Part shown: positions 60,938 through 64,000 of the stretch, one piece after another | How positions within the stretch are numbered: the first letter of the stretch is position 1 | Layout of the letters: every line of letters starts with the position of its first letter | Source: Hexactinellida sp. DTS-2022 | Lineage: Eukaryota > Porifera > Hexactinellida | Direction: 5' to 3' | NCBI GenBank assembly: GCA_028753945.1 | Contig: JAPNXP010000001.1 | Location: forward strand, 2,222,501-2,286,500 | Length of the DNA stretch: 64,000 nt | Program-made: the position numbers and the translations under genes | The notes under the pieces: generated by a model | Seen by the model: the letters and a program-made list of their open reading frames with translations, nothing else | The model's database searches: none | What the model was told of the DNA's origin: nothing

Positions 60938-61324
60938 CTACATTTTAGCACCAATGGCACTACCAATTATTACGTCTTGGTAAGGCAACAGGAAATCATT
61001 GGGGTGCCAGGCAGGTCTGACACCCCAATGATTTCCCACCGAAGGTGCTATGCACCCCCGGCACCCCCCAAGTTTACGCCAATGGGCATGGCTAATTACA
61101 TGACCTACACTGAAGCGAGTTGTTTTAATCAGCTTTACTTCATCGAACATAATGTTGACAAAACGTTGCTCTGGTTTGAGGGCTTTAAATAAAAGCTGCA
61201 GTTCGTTGTTCTGAAAGCTGCGGGACATCAATATCGAATTAATCTCTCCCTTGGAAGGATAATTGCTCTTAAATTTCTTAACATCATGTATGTTGCTGGA
61301 GAGAGAGACACAGGAATTCTGCAA
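60938..61324 (-). pseudogene. P-element/THAP9-like transposase fragment
   Basis: Minus-strand frame of 128 residues. The central part reads FVNIMFDEVKLIKTTRFSVG then HVISHA, matching the [IL]-x-F-D-E-[VI]-x-[IL] ... [LR]-x-[FY]-x-G-G-x-[VI]-x-G-[YK]-A strand at the first catalytic Asp of P-element-type transposases; one Gly is Val here. Upstream residues SFQNNELQLLFKALKP fit the preceding helix. The last ~40 residues run into a palindromic repeat (60991-61036) and are not transposase. The upstream part (61330-61610, minus) shows no long frame. Dead fragment. Confidence 0.55.
60991..61036. repeat. Perfect 16 bp inverted repeat
   Basis: ggaaatcattggggtg pairs exactly with caccccaatgatttcc across a 14 base loop. 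It lies within a G/C-richer segment (60935-61080) that interrupts the P-like transposase, so it may be the centre of a small foldback insertion. Confidence 0.85.
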
Positions 61325-61329
61325 CTATC

Positions 61330-62608
61330 AATATTATCCAATTCGTCTAGACTCTAGATACTCCCTTAGTAATTGATTACGTACTTCGGAAGTAGCCTTC
61401 TTTGTTGGCCTGGGATACGTCAGATTGCTTCTTACAAGATTTGGCTATGCCTTTTAGATCGGTAGGAGTTCCAACTAGCAGCTTTCCACCTTTTACACAG
61501 TTTCCCAAACACATTCAATATATCATTCACGCACAAAACTTTTCCTCGATCTTTGGGACTCCCTGGGTATATGGCATTGCCTCAATCTACCTAATCCGTT
61601 CTTTTTAATCTGTTGGAAAACGGAGTATAAGGTCACCTATATAATTGCCCCGACAACTATACCCAGAGCTCAAATATTAATAATCAAATGAAGTTCAACA
61701 AATTTCAATAGATCACCAGTATTAGTCAAAAATCCATAACTAAATAATTTCTTAATTTACTCATCAAGACTAAATAATCATCCTGGCAATTTTATAATCT
61801 CTACTTATATCATATCCATAGACTCCTTTAGATAAAGACTGGAACTTCGCGATCTCGGTGTTTTTAATGAGTCTGAGAGGCTCCAATTATAAAAATTGAA
61901 AAAGCATTAGATTTCCGGTTTCCAAATGTGATTTTGGCATATAGGGGTAACTTTTGGCACCCGTCAACAATTTGAGGTTTTCACTCAAAATTTTCACACC
62001 TCGACCAGGTATGACGTCATTGAGACATTTCGAGAACCCTGAAAGGTCACTTAATCGCACATAATTCGCGCACTCTAAGAGATAAAAATCTGAAAATTTA
62101 ATTGAACATGCACACTAATGATGCGGACAGTTAGGTCACACGAGATTGCCAATATGCCACAGTGGTCTAAAATGGCAAATCAGGAGAAATCGCTATAAAA
62201 GCCATTCTAAACCTTTTTTATCTAAACCTATTATTGTTGATTAGTAAATCAACCACGAGAAATCCAATGATTACCTAAAAAACAGTGTATGACTTCAATT
62301 TTTCGAGTTATGACGTAATCACTTTATATATTATTAATATTAATTTCTAAAATTTGGTTGAGTTAATTTTTGATGCTGCCAATTTATAGAGATATACATA
62401 GTATTGTATATATATGCAACTATAAAGATATTACATTAATTATTCTCTATTTAACCTCAAAATAGCTCATTATTCGTTATATGAGATATTTTTTGTTTAT
62501 GTTTGAGTTCTATCTTCTTCCTCTGTAAGAATGAAACCTAATTACTCTGACAGAGGAGACGCTCGTCTTGAACAGAACATTGTTCCATGAACTTACGAGT
62601 CAAGGAAC
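61330..62608. other. Intergenic DNA with Helitron copy D fragment
   Basis: 61915-62160 matches the inner part of the Helitron family (ggtttccaaatgtg, ataggggtaacttttggc, tgaggttttcactcaaaatt) in plus orientation, without either end. The rest is AT-rich with no gene recognised. Confidence 0.55.
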
Positions 62609-62858
62609 CAGGGGCGGCGGGCCAATGCACTAGAGGGGCAAACCCAATAGTTGTAAACATTCCAAAATTCACATTCAAACCAAAATAGACATTTTTAATG
62701 ACAAACTTAGTTGTATAATCTGTCCTATAATAGTATACGGTGGGCCATCTCAGCAAAACAGCTGATTATGAACTCCCTGTCCAGGGCATTTAGCATTTCC
62801 GTATTAACATTAAGTACTCCTATAACGGATCAAAAGCCAGGGGGGGCGGCCGCCACTG
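62609..62858. mobile_element. hAT MITE (CAGGGGCGGCGGGCC)
   Basis: 250 bp, ends CAGGGGCGGCGGGCC and CAGTGGCGGCCGCC (inward), exact TSD caaggaac (62601-62608, 62859-62866). Non-coding. Confidence 0.92.
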
Positions 62859-62866
62859 CAAGGAAC

Positions 62867-63503
62867 TAAGGTTTTCAGAATCATTCTCTTTCAAAAAGGT
62901 GTACACTTTGTCATTGTCCATGAGTCTTGTAATTTATATTCATAATGTGACATTTATAAACAAACCATAAAATTTAATCTTGCCAAATATAAGTGAAATT
63001 TTAGGCGATTGGGCTTACTCTTAGCCTATTTTTAAGATTGTTTGCGGGTACCTGAGGGTATAAATATCTTTTTAATTACTAGAATAGATATATAACTAAT
63101 AATTTATGTTGGTATTACGCTTCTCAATCCACTTTAATTTGAGATTTTGCTCTCAGATTACCTGAAAATTAGTTAAATTAATACAACTGATTGGAAAATT
63201 TGAACAGCTCATAATAGGTTTAATAAGCAAATAAATCTGCAAGAAATTATTAATATCGAATAAAGGAGAAAAAGCATTCTAAATATGTTTACACTTTGCA
63301 TTCACTATTTATAGAAAGTAACCTGGAGCGTGAACTACGTAATAAAAGGACTGGAATCGACAAAAAATATTGGACAATGGGTGAACTAGAAGTGCATTCG
63401 ATATTTTCACTAATTACTGTTTCTTATGAACATTAGATTATATTTATGTAATTTTTAATCGGATTCGAACCTAAAAAATGTCAAAAATACAATTTTCAGT
63501 GTA
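62867..63503. other. Intergenic DNA, nothing recognised
   Basis: No TIRs, coding frames or repeats supported. Confidence 0.35.
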
Positions 63504-63960
63504 CAGTGCAACCTCTATAAGTGGGGTCTCTATAAATGGGGAACCTCTATAAGTGGGGAAGTGGGGAATGGGGGACCTTAATTTCCAAGGAGTAATTTTC
63601 TCCATACAAATTGACCTCTATAAATGGGGGGAATAGACTAATTCTAACATAATACTTCTAAAATTATATTGCTTTTCTAATAAATTCATTCTAGTGATCA
63701 ATAGAACAATTTTTAGGATAGCTTTCTATTGAATCAATACACAAATATTATGAAAGTACGTATATACAATATACATTATATGCAATAAAGGGTCAGAATA
63801 TACAAATACGAACTAGAACGTGCATTAATGGGTGTGTTATAAGAATATATTGTATAATATACCATATGTAGTGTTTTCCAATTGAAAATTATAACCGGGG
63901 AATGGGGGGCAATTGAAATATTCCCCGTCCCATGCTCCCCCACTTATATAGGTTGCACTG
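63504..63960. mobile_element. Pogo/mariner-type MITE (CAGTGCAACCTCTATAAGTG)
   Basis: 457 bp, TIRs CAGTGCAACCTCTATAAGTG and CAGTGCAACCTATATAAGTG, TA on both sides (63502-63503, 63961-63962). The left end adds two more copies of ctctataa(a/g)tgggg. The CAGTGxAACCTCTATAA terminus is typical of pogo/Tigger-like non-autonomous elements. Confidence 0.93.
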
Positions 63961-64000
63961 TAATTGTTTAAGGTATTATTAGTAACCCATAAGCTTTAAA

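Overview
This window looks like AT-rich nuclear DNA of an invertebrate animal. There are no operons or ribosome-binding sites, and coding traces are split by GT/AG introns. The few host-like exons belong to animal families: 6-phosphogluconate dehydrogenase and arylacetamide deacetylase. Most of the window is transposable elements. Many of them can be delimited to the base by terminal inverted repeats (TIRs) and target-site duplications (TSDs). The species cannot be named from sequence alone.

Layout. 1-12.7 kb: an array of ~1.2 kb units, each holding a ~118 bp near-perfect hairpin, broken at 6673-9527 by a MITE that itself carries a hAT MITE and a 2.06 kb Harbinger derivative (SANT/Myb protein plus the last codons of a transposase). 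12.7-20.7 kb: hAT and mariner MITEs, some nested three deep, and one exon of 6-phosphogluconate dehydrogenase (15.6-15.8 kb, minus). 20.7-24.5 kb: a second hairpin array, starting with five copies of a 35 bp near-palindrome. 25-29.3 kb: a non-autonomous Helitron, a hAT MITE, a transposon-protein fragment and the left copy of a TTAA-type transposon. 29.8-33.5 kb: a decayed Ulp1-protease/PHD gene (plus) convergent with a cysteine-rich HMGXB3/KDZ-like gene (minus). 35.4-36.8 kb: the right, inverted copy of the TTAA transposon, with a conserved TATA box, start codon and splice donor. 37-44.9 kb: MITEs, a THAP zinc-finger remnant, then the first exon of an AADAC-like lipase/esterase (44.88 kb). 46.8-48.8 kb: a decayed RAG1-like/Transib-class transposase split exactly at its first catalytic motif by a hAT MITE. 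51.7-57.7 kb: two more Helitron copies, a pogo-type MITE, and a stack of nested hAT elements that includes an IS630/Tc1-mariner element with 21 bp iterons at both ends. 59-64 kb: Merlin (IS1595-type) and P-element-like transposase remnants and more MITEs.

Most of the coding DNA is broken transposase (Harbinger, RAG1-like, Tc1/mariner, Merlin, P, and probably KDZ-like). Only the 6-phosphogluconate dehydrogenase and AADAC-like exons look like host genes, and neither is complete here. The most unusual non-coding feature is the hairpin array: twelve hairpins in modular units with two alternative tails, ten of them keeping the same mismatch and the same one-base bulge.
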